Below are positions 25,937 to 34,366 of a stretch of DNA of 64,000 nt, piece after piece. A program made the position numbers and the translations under genes. The DNA comes from Acidobacteriota bacterium (GTDB lineage: Bacteria; Acidobacteriota; Blastocatellia; Pyrinomonadales; Pyrinomonadaceae). Within the stretch, counting starts at the first letter, position 1. Every line of letters starts with the position of its first letter. The notes below the pieces were generated by a model. It did no database searches and was not told where the DNA came from. It saw only the letters and a program-made list of their open reading frames with translations. The stretch is from NCBI GenBank assembly GCA_003697135.1, contig RFGC01000042.1, positions 62,001 to 126,000 of the forward strand. Reading direction: 5' to 3'.

Positions 25937-26710
25937 ATGTCAAAGCATGTTCGTGAGCTTTTCGATCTTACGGGAAAAGTGGCGATTGTGACTGGTGGCA
26001 GTCGTGGACTAGGCAAAGAGATGACTGAGGGATTGGCTGAAGCTGGTGCGAGCGTGATGATTTGCGCGAGACGCAAAGAATGGCTTGATCCTACTCTGGA
26101 AGAATTCAAGCTAAAAGGTTTTCAAGTAGCGGGAGAAATAGCAGATGTTTCAAAGCCAGAAGACGTGGAAAAATTAGTTGAGAAAACTCTGGAAGCTTTT
26201 GGTAAAGTTGACATTCTGGTGAATAATGCTGGGATTTCATGGGGTTGCATGCCTGAGGAAATGCCGCTTGACAAGTGGCAGAAAGTTTTGGATGTGAATC
26301 TAACGGGTTGTTTCTTAATGGCGCAAGCAGTTGGGCGTGAAATGATAAAGCAGAAAAGTGGCTCTATCATTAACATAACTTCTGTTTCGGGAATTACTTC
26401 AAGCGCCAATGGGCCTTTTTATGCCGGATATGTTGCCAGCAAAGCGGGCTTGATAGGTTTGACAAGAGAACTAGCGGCGAGTTGGGGTAGGAGAGGCATT
26501 CGAGTTAATGCCATTGCGCCTGGATTTTTCCACTCAAGGCTTGCCGATCCAGTCATTGATATTTACGAAAGCACAATCCAAGCGAACAATCCAATACCCA
26601 GAATCGGGCGTGAAGGAGAGCTTAAAGGTGTTGTTGTATTTTTAGCAAGTGAGGCTTCCAGTTACATTACCGGCCAAGTTATAGTTGTTGACGGAGGTTT
26701 GACGATTTAG
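25937..26710 (+). CDS. SDR-family NAD(P)-dependent oxidoreductase
   Basis: This 257-residue classical short-chain dehydrogenase has the cofactor motif VTGGSRGLGKE, NNAGIS, the catalytic Ser region ITSVSGITS and the Tyr-X3-Lys pair in YVASKAGL. The C-terminal ITGQVIVVDGG is typical. It looks like the gluconate 5-dehydrogenase or 3-oxoacyl-ACP reductase group. The substrate is not determined, but the next gene is an acyl-CoA ligase, so a role in fatty acid metabolism is plausible. Confidence 0.9.
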   Translation: MSKHVRELFDLTGKVAIVTGGSRGLGKEMTEGLAEAGASVMICARRKEWLDPTLEEFKLKGFQVAGEIADVSKPEDVEKLVEKTLEAFGKVDILVNNAGISWGCMPEEMPLDKWQKVLDVNLTGCFLMAQAVGREMIKQKSGSIINITSVSGITSSANGPFYAGYVASKAGLIGLTRELAASWGRRGIRVNAIAPGFFHSRLADPVIDIYESTIQANNPIPRIGREGELKGVVVFLASEASSYITGQVIVVDGGLTI

Positions 26711-26853
26711 CCTGTTTGGTTTAATCTTTCTTCGGAATTTTAATGCCTGCGATCTTTTGAGTCTTACGTTGAAAAGCTTTGAGAAAGACTCAGGGAGTTG
26801 AGGGATTTTGATTTTTCAAATTCGGACAAAAAGATGAGGAGGATTTTTGAGTG

Positions 26854-28446
26854 ATGGGACATAGTGCAACTTCTTTGAATTTAGCTTCGATAATAGAACA
26901 CAATGCGCGCCTAACTCCGAACAAAGAAGCTGTGATTTGTTTCGATAAGAGATTAACCTATGGAGATTTGAATAGCGCCGCTAATCGGGTTGCGAATGTC
27001 TTGAGGGAGCTAAACATTGGTTATGGAGATAAGGTAGCGCTTTCTTGTCCTAACGTGCCGTTTTTCCCGATAGTTTATTACGGCATTTTGAAGGCTGGGG
27101 CAGTTGTTGTTCCACTGAATGTATTGTTTAAGCCACGTGAAATCGAATACCATTTGCGAGACTCAGATGCGAAAGCGCTTTTTGTATTTGAAGGCACGGC
27201 AGAATTGCCGATGGCACAGATGGCAAAAGAGGCTTTTGAAAAGGTAGAAACCTGCGAGCATTTAATCATCATGACTCAATCGGGCGAGAGTCCGTTTTCG
27301 GAGTATCCTAGCTTGCTGCAGCTTATGGCGGCGGTTTCTGACAAGTTTGAAACTTATCCGACTGCGCCAGATGATACTTGCTCGATCCTTTACACTTCTG
27401 GGACTACAGGGAAGCCGAAAGGGGCGGAGCTTACGCATTCAAACGTTTGCATGAATGCGATAGCGGCTTGGGAACTTCATGTTGCTTCTCTAGAATTCAA
27501 AACAAAAGAGCAGTTGGTTTGTTTGATTACATTGCCGCTTTTCCACACAACCGGGCAAACTGCTCAAATGAATGCTCAACTTTATGCGGGCAATAAGATT
27601 GTGTTGCTACCGCGCTTTGAGCCACAGGCGTTTTTGGAAACAGTGAAAAAAGAGAAGGTGAATTTTTGGACTGGCGTTCCAACGATGTATTGGGCAATCT
27701 TGAAATATGTGGAAGAGAACAAGATAGATGTTGCGCCCTATGCAGAAAGCTTGACGGTTTTGAGTTCTGGTGGGGCTCCGATGCCGGTTGAGGTCATGAA
27801 AAAATTTGAAAAGATTTTCGGCGTAAGAGTGCTTGAAGGATACGGACTTTCTGAAACTTCGCCTATAGTGAGTTTCAATCATCCACAGCTTCCTTCAAAG
27901 CCAGGAACTGTGGGACAGCCGATTTTCGGGGTTGAGATAAAATGTGTTGATGAAAATGATCAAGAAGTGCCGCGAGGAGAACGTGGCGAGATAGTTGTTC
28001 GAGGGCATAACGTGATGAAAGGCTACTACAAAAATCCTGAAGCAACGGCAGAGGCAATGAAAAATGGATGGTTTCATACTGGCGACATAGGCGTGATTGA
28101 TGAAGACGGATACCTTTCGATTGTTGATCGCAAAAAGGAGATGATTTTACGTGGCGGATACAACATTTATCCACGTGAACTTGAAGAAGTGATAATGACT
28201 CATCCGGCCGTATCGCTTTGCGCCGTTATAGGTGTGCCTGATGAACGTTTGGGGGAAGAAGTGAAAGCCTATGTGGTTAAAAAACCGGGTGCTCAACTTA
28301 CTGAAGAAGAGTTTATAGAGTGGTGCAAAACTCAATTTGCGGCGAATAAATATCCGCGATATGTTGAGTTTCGCGAAAGCCTTCCTATTGGTGGAACAGG
28401 CAAAATTCTAAAGCGTTTATTGAAAGAAGAATTGATGAACAAATGA
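26854..28446 (+). CDS. Long-chain fatty acid-CoA ligase (AMP-forming)
   Basis: This adenylate-forming enzyme of about 530 residues activates a fatty acid with ATP and CoA. Visible motifs are the P-loop YTSGTTGKPKGAELTH, LEGYGLSETSP, GWFHTGDIG, VDRKKEMILRGGYNIYP and the C-terminal catalytic lysine in GGTGKILKR. Substrate length cannot be told. A GTG at 26851 is eight bases after AGGAGG (26837-26842) and the ATG at 26854 is eleven bases after it, so either could start it. Its stop overlaps moaD by four bases. Confidence 0.93.
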   Translation: MGHSATSLNLASIIEHNARLTPNKEAVICFDKRLTYGDLNSAANRVANVLRELNIGYGDKVALSCPNVPFFPIVYYGILKAGAVVVPLNVLFKPREIEYHLRDSDAKALFVFEGTAELPMAQMAKEAFEKVETCEHLIIMTQSGESPFSEYPSLLQLMAAVSDKFETYPTAPDDTCSILYTSGTTGKPKGAELTHSNVCMNAIAAWELHVASLEFKTKEQLVCLITLPLFHTTGQTAQMNAQLYAGNKIVLLPRFEPQAFLETVKKEKVNFWTGVPTMYWAILKYVEENKIDVAPYAESLTVLSSGGAPMPVEVMKKFEKIFGVRVLEGYGLSETSPIVSFNHPQLPSKPGTVGQPIFGVEIKCVDENDQEVPRGERGEIVVRGHNVMKGYYKNPEATAEAMKNGWFHTGDIGVIDEDGYLSIVDRKKEMILRGGYNIYPRELEEVIMTHPAVSLCAVIGVPDERLGEEVKAYVVKKPGAQLTEEEFIEWCKTQFAANKYPRYVEFRESLPIGGTGKILKRLLKEELMNK

Positions 28447-28694
28447 AACGAGAAATCTGCATTAGAGTAATGTTTTTCGCCTCAACTGCAGATGTAGTTG
28501 GCAAGAGAACGATAGAAGTTCTAGTTCCTGAAGGCTCGAAATCGAAAGAGCTTTTCGATAAGTTAATTGCTGAGTTTCCGGAATTGAGTGACAAAAAGCT
28601 GCTTTTTGCGGTCAATCAAGAGTACGCAAATGGCAACGAGGTTTTGCGAGATGGTGATGAAGTAGCAATTTTTACACCTGTCAGTGGTGGTTAA
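28443..28694 (+). CDS. moaD: Molybdopterin synthase sulfur carrier subunit
   Basis: This 83-residue beta-grasp protein ends in the diglycine (TPVSGG) that is thiocarboxylated to carry sulfur for molybdopterin formation. IRVMFFASTADVVGKRTIEV and DGDEVAIFTPV are family patterns. It is translationally coupled to the acyl-CoA ligase by an ATGA overlap, and moaE follows after a gap that holds two 13-mer repeats. Confidence 0.93.
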   Translation: MKREICIRVMFFASTADVVGKRTIEVLVPEGSKSKELFDKLIAEFPELSDKKLLFAVNQEYANGNEVLRDGDEVAIFTPVSGG

Positions 28695-28707
28695 TTTTTC
28701 CGATTTC

Positions 28708-28741
28708 GCGTCTGATAACAAAAGATACGCGTCTGATAACG
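28708..28741 (+). repeat. Two 13-mer repeats between moaD and moaE
   Basis: GCGTCTGATAACA at 28708-28720 and exact GCGTCTGATAACG at 28729-28741, 21 bases apart, begin 14 bases after the moaD stop. Confidence 0.95.
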
Positions 28742-28824
28742 TTTAGGGAATAATTTGGGGCTGAGCGAAAGCCTTAGCGAACTTCTGTGGAAAAGGTAGC
28801 TTGAGTTTTGCAGAGTAGAGAGGC

Positions 28825-29313
28825 ATGGAAAGCCGAAGCGTTGTGAATAAGAAGGGAAAGGTGGACTTTTGGGCGTTGACGACTGAGCCTTTGGATGTTG
28901 GCAGGATAGCTAGAAGGATCGTGCCTGAGACTTGTGGAGCAATAGTTACCTTAGATGGATTCGTTCGGCGATTCACGAAGGGGAAGGAGACGCTGTATTT
29001 GGTTTATGAAGCTTATGAGGCAATGGCTTTGAGAGAAATGGAAAAGCTTATTGAGCAAGCTCATGAAAAGTTTGATATAGAAAGCGTCAGCATGGTGCAT
29101 AGACTTGGCAAGCTTGAGATAGGCGAAACAAGCGTCGTTATATCTGTTGCCGCTCCTCACAGAAAGGCTGCTTTCGAGGCTTGCCAGTGGCTTATCAAGG
29201 AACTTAAAAGAACTGTCCCTATCTGGAAAAAAGAGGTTTACAAAGACGAAGAAATATGGGTTGAAGGCGAAGAGAATTTTAGTGAAAATGCGTCTGATAA
29301 CGATCAACCTTGA
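28825..29313 (+). CDS. moaE: Molybdopterin synthase catalytic subunit
   Basis: MoaE combines with MoaD to convert precursor Z into molybdopterin. The 162-residue protein has GAIVTLDGFVRRF, LVYEAYEAMALREM, VHRLGKLEIGETSVVI, HRKAAFEAC and the catalytic lysine segment VPIWKKEVY. The last few codons (ASDNDQP) lie beyond the conserved domain and contain a 13-mer repeat, so the C-terminal tail was apparently extended through it. Confidence 0.95.
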   Translation: MESRSVVNKKGKVDFWALTTEPLDVGRIARRIVPETCGAIVTLDGFVRRFTKGKETLYLVYEAYEAMALREMEKLIEQAHEKFDIESVSMVHRLGKLEIGETSVVISVAAPHRKAAFEACQWLIKELKRTVPIWKKEVYKDEEIWVEGEENFSENASDNDQP

Positions 29314-29341
29314 TGAAAGTTAATACTTGCGTCTGATAACG
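29290..29341 (+). repeat. Two 13-mer repeats at the end of and after moaE
   Basis: Exact GCGTCTGATAACG at 29290-29302, read in frame as Ala-Ser-Asp-Asn-Asp within the MoaE tail, and at 29329-29341 just after the stop. They are 39 bases apart. Confidence 0.95.
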
Positions 29342-29420
29342 TTTGAATTCGAGAGCTAACGCGCTTAGATGACCTTGAACGGGCTTAAGGTGAATGCGCT
29401 TAACAAGGAGATAAGAAAAA

Positions 29421-30482
29421 ATGAGGTATGGTATTGTAGTTTTGTTAGTGATTCCTTTAGTCTTTCCTGTAGCAAAAGCACTGCGTGAGGATTCAGTCTT
29501 CGGCAATACCAATAGAAAACCAGCGGCAGAGCTATCTGAAACGGTGGTTTTGGCAGGATTGAATGAAAATGTGCAGAAGAGTTTGGATGTTAAACTCACT
29601 TTGCCTGAGAGAATTTTGGAAGGTGAAAACTTTATCGTCGAGATAAAGGTGAGTAATACTTTGAAGAATCCCATCGCTCTAACGGAAGTAGTGTTAGAAA
29701 AACTACCAGCTCAATCGTTTCGTGGCATGAGTGATATTACATACTATGAGAACATCCGTCCTATGGAAGCACGAGCGCCGCAAGTTTATAGCAGCGGCTA
29801 TTCAAGTGTTGAAATTTTAATGCCTGGCAAAGCAAAAGAGATTCGGCTACGCGCTAAAGGCATGATTGGCGGTAAGGCAGTTGCAAAAGTTTACTGGATT
29901 CCGATCAATCGAGATATGATTTACATTAGCACTGCTAAGGAAGGCATTCCATCGGTTAGCACGGTGCCTCCAACTTTTAGAAAACTTAACAGCGATGAAG
30001 CTATTCCAGAGAATGCCACGCTGAAAAACAATGAGATTCCACCAAGAAAGATGGTTACAGCCGAAGCAAGTTTTGCCCCTTCTCCTCGCGAATATTCTTT
30101 GAAAAAGGCGAGCGGAGATGCCAATTTGAACCCTTTATTCACAACCTTTTACGTTCCTTCTGGACATTGGGTTATCTCAGATGGTTTGGTTACAGCATTT
30201 TGCCGTTCAGGGGAAGTTCATAAGGTTAAAGGAAACCATGTAAGCTTTCTGGAAGATTTAGACTTGAGTGATACAGACTCAAAAAATTTTTCTGGGATTT
30301 TGAGCAATAAAGATAAGAAACTACGCAAGTTTCTTGAGCGATTTAATGCTGTAGAGCTATTAGGCAAAGATGGTCAAACAAGAATAGTAGTTACAGTTAC
30401 AAAGGCTCAAGTAGTGGACTTCATAGTAGGGCTTGACAATCTTGGCTACAGTCTCAACGGTGGTTACTGGAAAAGACGCTGA
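29421..30482 (+). CDS. Secreted protein of unknown function
   Basis: The family is not recognised. The protein has 353 residues with an N-terminal signal peptide (MRYGIVVLLVIPLVFPVAKA). A beta-sandwich-like domain about residues 50-165 (VKLTLPERILEGENFIVEIKV) resembles the adhesion or transglutaminase-associated folds. A linker and a C-terminal domain with FYVPSGHWVISDGLVTAFC follow. It is exported. It sits between moaE and mobA in the same direction but has its own ribosome binding site AAGGAG at 29404-29409. Confidence 0.5.
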   Translation: MRYGIVVLLVIPLVFPVAKALREDSVFGNTNRKPAAELSETVVLAGLNENVQKSLDVKLTLPERILEGENFIVEIKVSNTLKNPIALTEVVLEKLPAQSFRGMSDITYYENIRPMEARAPQVYSSGYSSVEILMPGKAKEIRLRAKGMIGGKAVAKVYWIPINRDMIYISTAKEGIPSVSTVPPTFRKLNSDEAIPENATLKNNEIPPRKMVTAEASFAPSPREYSLKKASGDANLNPLFTTFYVPSGHWVISDGLVTAFCRSGEVHKVKGNHVSFLEDLDLSDTDSKNFSGILSNKDKKLRKFLERFNAVELLGKDGQTRIVVTVTKAQVVDFIVGLDNLGYSLNGGYWKRR

Positions 30483-30527
30483 TTTGTTGGTGTAGAGTCT
30501 TTCCTTAAATTGATTCATGCTTGATTT

Positions 30528-31163
30528 ATGGAAGTTGCTATCACAGATACCTCTGGTTTTATTTTAGCGGGCGGTAAATCTTCTAGGATGGGGTTCGACA
30601 AAGCATTTCTTGAGATATGCGGAAAGACTTTGCTTGAACATGCTGTGGATAAGCTGAAACCTTTTTGCAGTCGTGTTTTTATTGTTTTGAGTGATGTTCA
30701 AGAGAGCTTTCCTTGTAGTGCTGAATTAATGTTCGATATTTTGAAAGGGCGTGGGGCTTTGGGCGGAATTCATACAAGCTTGAGAAATTGTAAGTCCGAG
30801 TTTGCTTTTATCTTAGCCGTTGATTTACCTTTGATTAGACACGAAACAATCAAAACCTTGATAGTCACAATCAAAGAAGACCCAAAGGCTGATGCAGTCG
30901 TTCCAATTGAATTCAAGCGAAAGTTTGACGAAACCGAAAAAGACGTCAGTGGCTCTAGATTGCAACCTTTGTGCGCAGTCTACAGAGCAGAGAAATGTTT
31001 GCCAATAGTTGAAGAAATTCTCCACAAAAAGAAAAAGGCTTCGGTTCATGATTTCCTAAAACTGATTTCGGTAAGAATTTTGAAATTCACAGATGAAGAG
31101 TTTCTCAATGTAAACACCCAAAAAGACTACGAGGAAGTTTTACGGATATGGCAAAAGCAGTAA
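30528..31163 (+). CDS. mobA: Molybdenum cofactor guanylyltransferase
   Basis: MobA attaches GMP to molybdopterin. The 211-residue nucleotidyltransferase has the N-terminal FILAGGKSSRMGFDKAFLE motif that binds nucleotide, GALGGIHTSL and the metal-binding ILAVDLPLI. It completes a set with moaD and moaE in this region. moaA, moaC and moeA are not present here. Its end overlaps the next gene by 16 bases. Confidence 0.92.
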   Translation: MEVAITDTSGFILAGGKSSRMGFDKAFLEICGKTLLEHAVDKLKPFCSRVFIVLSDVQESFPCSAELMFDILKGRGALGGIHTSLRNCKSEFAFILAVDLPLIRHETIKTLIVTIKEDPKADAVVPIEFKRKFDETEKDVSGSRLQPLCAVYRAEKCLPIVEEILHKKKKASVHDFLKLISVRILKFTDEEFLNVNTQKDYEEVLRIWQKQ

Positions 31164-31849
31164 TGAATTGGAGTGGTGGAAAAGACTCCGCAATCGCTCT
31201 TTACAGAGCTTTGCGAGACAAAAATCTAGAAGTGAAATACCTGCTAACGACGGTAAATGAACATTGGCAAAGAGTTTCAATGCATGGTGTTAGGAGAGAA
31301 CTCTTGAAAGCGCAAGCTGAAGCAATTGGAATTGAACTTATCGAGGTGATGCTTCCAGAAGTAGCCTCGATGGAAGTTTACGAAAGCCAAATGAGTAAAG
31401 CTTGGGATTTTTTGATAGAGAAAGGCGTAACCCATGCAATCTTTGGAGACATTTTTCTGGAAGACTTAAGAAAGTATCGCGAAGATCAACTTGCGAAGAA
31501 AGGTTTACATGGTGTTTTTCCGCTTTGGGGATGCTCAACAAAGGATTTGATCGAGGAATTTCTTGCTTTGAAGTTTCGAGCTGTGATAGTTTGTGCTGAT
31601 GCTTCCAAGCTAGATGCAGGTTGGTGCGGGAGACTAATTGACGGAAACTTTCTTGCCGAGTTGCCAGCAGGTGTCGATCCATGCGGAGAAAACGGCGAAT
31701 TTCACACTTTCGTATTCGACGCACCTTACTTCAAGAAACCTATAGAAATAGAAATCGGCGAAGTAGTGTATCGGGAGCAGGAAGATAAAAACGCTAGCTG
31801 GTCAACGAAATTTTACTATTGTGATTTGGTTTGCAAGTCTAATAGCTAA
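31148..31849 (+). CDS. Dph6/MJ0570-type ATP-pyrophosphatase (diphthine-ammonia ligase-like)
   Basis: This 233-residue protein has the PP-loop MNWSGGKDSAIALYRAL at the start, followed by VSMHGVRRELL, HAIFGDIFLEDLRKYRE and AGVDPCGENGEFHTFV, all typical of the diphthine-ammonia ligase family. The eukaryotic and archaeal enzymes amidate diphthine on elongation factor 2. Bacteria have no diphthamide, so the bacterial substrate is unknown. It overlaps mobA and is probably co-translated. Confidence 0.8.
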   Translation: MAKAVMNWSGGKDSAIALYRALRDKNLEVKYLLTTVNEHWQRVSMHGVRRELLKAQAEAIGIELIEVMLPEVASMEVYESQMSKAWDFLIEKGVTHAIFGDIFLEDLRKYREDQLAKKGLHGVFPLWGCSTKDLIEEFLALKFRAVIVCADASKLDAGWCGRLIDGNFLAELPAGVDPCGENGEFHTFVFDAPYFKKPIEIEIGEVVYREQEDKNASWSTKFYYCDLVCKSNS

Positions 31850-31885
31850 AAGAGCTACTTTCCAAGTGGTAAAGTAAATTTGCTC

Positions 31886-31944
31886 GCGTCTGATAACGTA
31901 TAGGATTTAATGTATCACTGAAGAATCATGCGCGTCTGATAACG
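31886..31944 (+). repeat. Two 13-mer repeats downstream of the Dph6-like gene
   Basis: Exact GCGTCTGATAACG at 31886-31898 and 31932-31944 lie between convergent genes, 46 bases apart. Confidence 0.95.
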
Positions 31945-31983
31945 TTTTTGGTAGCATTAGCTACAACTCTTCTTGTTGTAGAA

Positions 31984-32658
31984 TCAGAAAAGATTTTTGT
32001 AGTTGTTCAGACTATCTGACAAAATATCAGACTTTAGCCTATCGAGCAGGCTTGTCATTTTGTCTTCAAGTGACTTTGTGAAGACCTTAGGATCGAAGCT
32101 TTCTTTTGCCTCAACCTTTTCAGGTTCGCCTATTTTGACGAAAATCTCAGGCTTGAAATTTCCCAGAAACTCGTAGCGCATAGCAAGAGGTATACAAACA
32201 GCTATCTTTACTTTCTCGATAATCCGAGAAACCCCGTGATAAAAAGAAAGCGGACGTTTGTCATTTGGCAAAATCTTGCCTTGTGGGAAGATGAGAAGAG
32301 CGGTTTTTGAATTTTCAGTCATAATTTTGGCAGCGTAGTTTATGCTTTTGACAGCTTCGCGCGGGTTTTCTCTGACGACTGAAAAAGCTCCTAACCAACG
32401 AAATGGAAAAAGCTTTTTTAGCTGTTTTTCTTCCATCATCACAAACCAATCAAATTCGGTGTGCAATGAAATTTCAAAAACAACCAAGCCGTCCCACCAG
32501 CTCGAGTGGTTAGCATAAACCAACAAAGGAGCATCATGGTTTGTGGCTAGAAAATCCAAACCACCAACCTGCATCGAATTAAAGCGTCTTTTCAGGAGAT
32601 TTCTGTTATAGATTGCAAAGATTTTGTAAAAAAAGCGATTTTTCCTTGCTTCTAACAT
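31984..32658 (-). CDS. Lysophospholipid acyltransferase (PlsC-like)
   Basis: This 224-residue membrane-associated acyltransferase has the His-X4-Asp catalytic motif in YANHSSWWDGL and the phosphate-binding FPQGKILP block. Family members acylate lysophosphatidate or related lysolipids. The FPQG variant resembles the group acting on other lipid acceptors, so the exact substrate is open. Confidence 0.85.
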   Translation of the reverse strand: MLEARKNRFFYKIFAIYNRNLLKRRFNSMQVGGLDFLATNHDAPLLVYANHSSWWDGLVVFEISLHTEFDWFVMMEEKQLKKLFPFRWLGAFSVVRENPREAVKSINYAAKIMTENSKTALLIFPQGKILPNDKRPLSFYHGVSRIIEKVKIAVCIPLAMRYEFLGNFKPEIFVKIGEPEKVEAKESFDPKVFTKSLEDKMTSLLDRLKSDILSDSLNNYKNLF

Positions 32659-32673
32659 GCTGTTCTGACAAAC

Positions 32674-32686
32674 GCGTCTGATAATG
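32674..32686 (+). repeat. 13-mer repeat variant GCGTCTGATAATG
   Basis: One-base variant of the repeat located between the acyltransferase and alanine racemase genes. Confidence 0.85.
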
Positions 32687-32726
32687 TTTGATAATTCGGC
32701 AACGCTGTTCTCTCAACACGCTCTCA

Positions 32727-33857
32727 CTACTCTTTGAAGATTCTAGGCACTCTGGAGCTTATACCACAAGTTATTTCGTAAGAGATCGTGTCGCAAATAG
32801 ATGCAAGGGTTTCCGCAGTCACTTCCAACCCATTGCTTTCGCCGATTAACATTACTTCATCACCGATTTCGACACCGACTACGTCAGTTACGTCAATCAA
32901 AGTCCAGTCCATCGAGATTCTACCGACCACGTTGGCATAGCAACCCCTGACTATGACTTTTGCCTTGTTCGAGAAGCATCGTCGGTAGCCATCGTTGTAA
33001 CCTATTGGAAGCGATGCTATTACAGAGTCACGCGTTGTTGTAAAGGTGCGGCCATAGCCAATAGTCTCGCCCTTCGGCACAGTTTTGATAAAGCGAACTT
33101 CAGTATGAAGCGTCATAACCTGTTTTAGTTCGGGAATCTCGATTCCAGAAGGCAAAACATCTGACCGAAGACCGTAAAGAACACCACCTAAGCGCACCAT
33201 GTTGCCTAGAAAGGATTTGTCATATCCCAAAGCACCGGGGGAATTCGCAAGATGACGGTAAACAGGATTAAAACCTTCCCGATGAAAAAGTCGAACCGCA
33301 TCGTCAAAACGTTTCACCTGCAGCATGGTAAACTCCATGTCGGAGTCAGCTACGGCAAAATGAGTCATTACACCTTCGATCTCAAGATTTTTCAGCTTTT
33401 TAAGACCTTGAACAAACTCTTGTAGCTCATCGAATCTAACTCCGACGCGATTCATGCCAGTATCAACCTTAATGTGAACTTTTGCTCTGATGTTTCTTCT
33501 GCGAGCCAGTTCATTGAGTCTCGATGCGGTTTGGAGATCGAATATTACAGGTGTCAGATCATTTTCCAAAACCATTTCCTCTTGTTTTTCTTGAAAGCTA
33601 CCGAGACAAAGAATTGGCTTCCTTATGTGATGTTTTCTGAGTTCAGAGCCTTCTTCAGGCAAAGCTACTGCGAACCAGTCAACCCCAACTTGTTCAAGCT
33701 TTCGCGCACACCCGACAGCGCCATGACCGTAAGCATTCGCTTTCACAACAGCCATGTATTTGATGTCCTCTCCAAGCTTGCTCTTAATAGATTGAAAATT
33801 AAACGCAAGACGATCAAGATGAATTTCTGCCCAGGTTCGCCTTTTCCCATCAAACAT
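32727..33857 (-). CDS. alr: Alanine racemase
   Basis: Alr makes D-alanine for peptidoglycan. The 376-residue PLP enzyme has the lysine motif VVKANAYGHG, the catalytic tyrosine region PIGYNDGYRR, HLANSPG and the C-terminal ISMDWTLIDV. The start is set at ATG 33857 (MFDGKRRTWAEIHLD), which gives the usual length. The longer frame to a TTG at 33905 adds an atypical 16-residue leader. Confidence 0.95.
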   Translation of the reverse strand: MFDGKRRTWAEIHLDRLAFNFQSIKSKLGEDIKYMAVVKANAYGHGAVGCARKLEQVGVDWFAVALPEEGSELRKHHIRKPILCLGSFQEKQEEMVLENDLTPVIFDLQTASRLNELARRRNIRAKVHIKVDTGMNRVGVRFDELQEFVQGLKKLKNLEIEGVMTHFAVADSDMEFTMLQVKRFDDAVRLFHREGFNPVYRHLANSPGALGYDKSFLGNMVRLGGVLYGLRSDVLPSGIEIPELKQVMTLHTEVRFIKTVPKGETIGYGRTFTTTRDSVIASLPIGYNDGYRRCFSNKAKVIVRGCYANVVGRISMDWTLIDVTDVVGVEIGDEVMLIGESNGLEVTAETLASICDTISYEITCGISSRVPRIFKE

Positions 33858-33915
33858 AAACTCAAGAAATAACACAATGCGTTTGAAGTGTCTAATTTGC
33901 GACAAGGCTAACTAA

Positions 33916-34125
33916 ATGAGACTTTTTTCTCCAAGCTCCTTGCTGTCTGCTGGATTGAGCTTTATCTCGAATCCCTTTGTCGTCTTAGTGCGCACAGATT
34001 CAAAAAAGCGCCTTGAACCCGAGTGGTTATCTCGTTATAAGAATAACTCAACGAATTGGAATTTAGAGAAGAGCGATTTTGATAGAACTTTTGCAGTCTT
34101 GAGATGGATACTTGACGAAGGTTAG
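33916..34125 (+). other. Doubtful 69-codon reading frame divergent from alr
   Basis: A 69-residue frame (MRLFSPSSLLSAG start, RWILDEG end) lies between alr and the tRNA gene. There is no obvious ribosome binding site and no family resemblance. I treat the gap 33858-34157 as holding nothing else recognisable. Confidence 0.2.
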
Positions 34126-34157
34126 GGAAAAATCGGAGTAAAGGTTGTATTCAAAGT

Positions 34158-34233
34158 TGGTAGCGCCAACGGGATTCGAACCCGTATTTGCGGCTTGAGG
34201 GGCCGCCGTCCTAAGCCCTTAGACGATGGCGCC
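34158..34233 (-). tRNA. tRNA-Glu (anticodon CTC)
   Basis: The minus-strand gene folds as a cloverleaf. Acceptor GGCGCCA pairs with TGGCGCT (first pair G-T) and ends in the encoded ACCA. The D arm is CGTCTAAGGGCTTAGGAC. The anticodon stem GCGGC/GCCGC encloses the loop CCCTCAA and the T-arm is CGGGTTCGAATCCCG. With seven loop bases the anticodon is CTC, for glutamate. The base before it is C rather than the nearly universal T at position 33, which is odd. The identity agrees with the general shape of bacterial tRNA-Glu. Confidence 0.9.
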
Positions 34234-34246
34234 GCCTAAGTTCTAA

Positions 34247-34275
34247 ATACTAAACCAGAAAAGCGGTAAAATCAA
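34247..34275 (-). promoter_or_regulatory. Candidate promoter of the tRNA-Glu gene
   Basis: On the minus strand TTGATT (34270-34275), a 17-base spacer and TAGTAT (34247-34252) lie 13 bases upstream of the tRNA 5' end. Confidence 0.55.
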
Positions 34276-34366
34276 AATACGAATCCGAAATTTCAAGTGC
34301 AAGTTACAATCAGAAAGAGTTTGCCACGAGCATTTTCTAACTTCTAACTTGCCAGTCTCCAAGCTG

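Noticed and set aside
33916-34125. A small gene between alr and tRNA-Glu
   Set aside because: There is no ribosome binding site or family match, so it is kept only as a doubtful frame.
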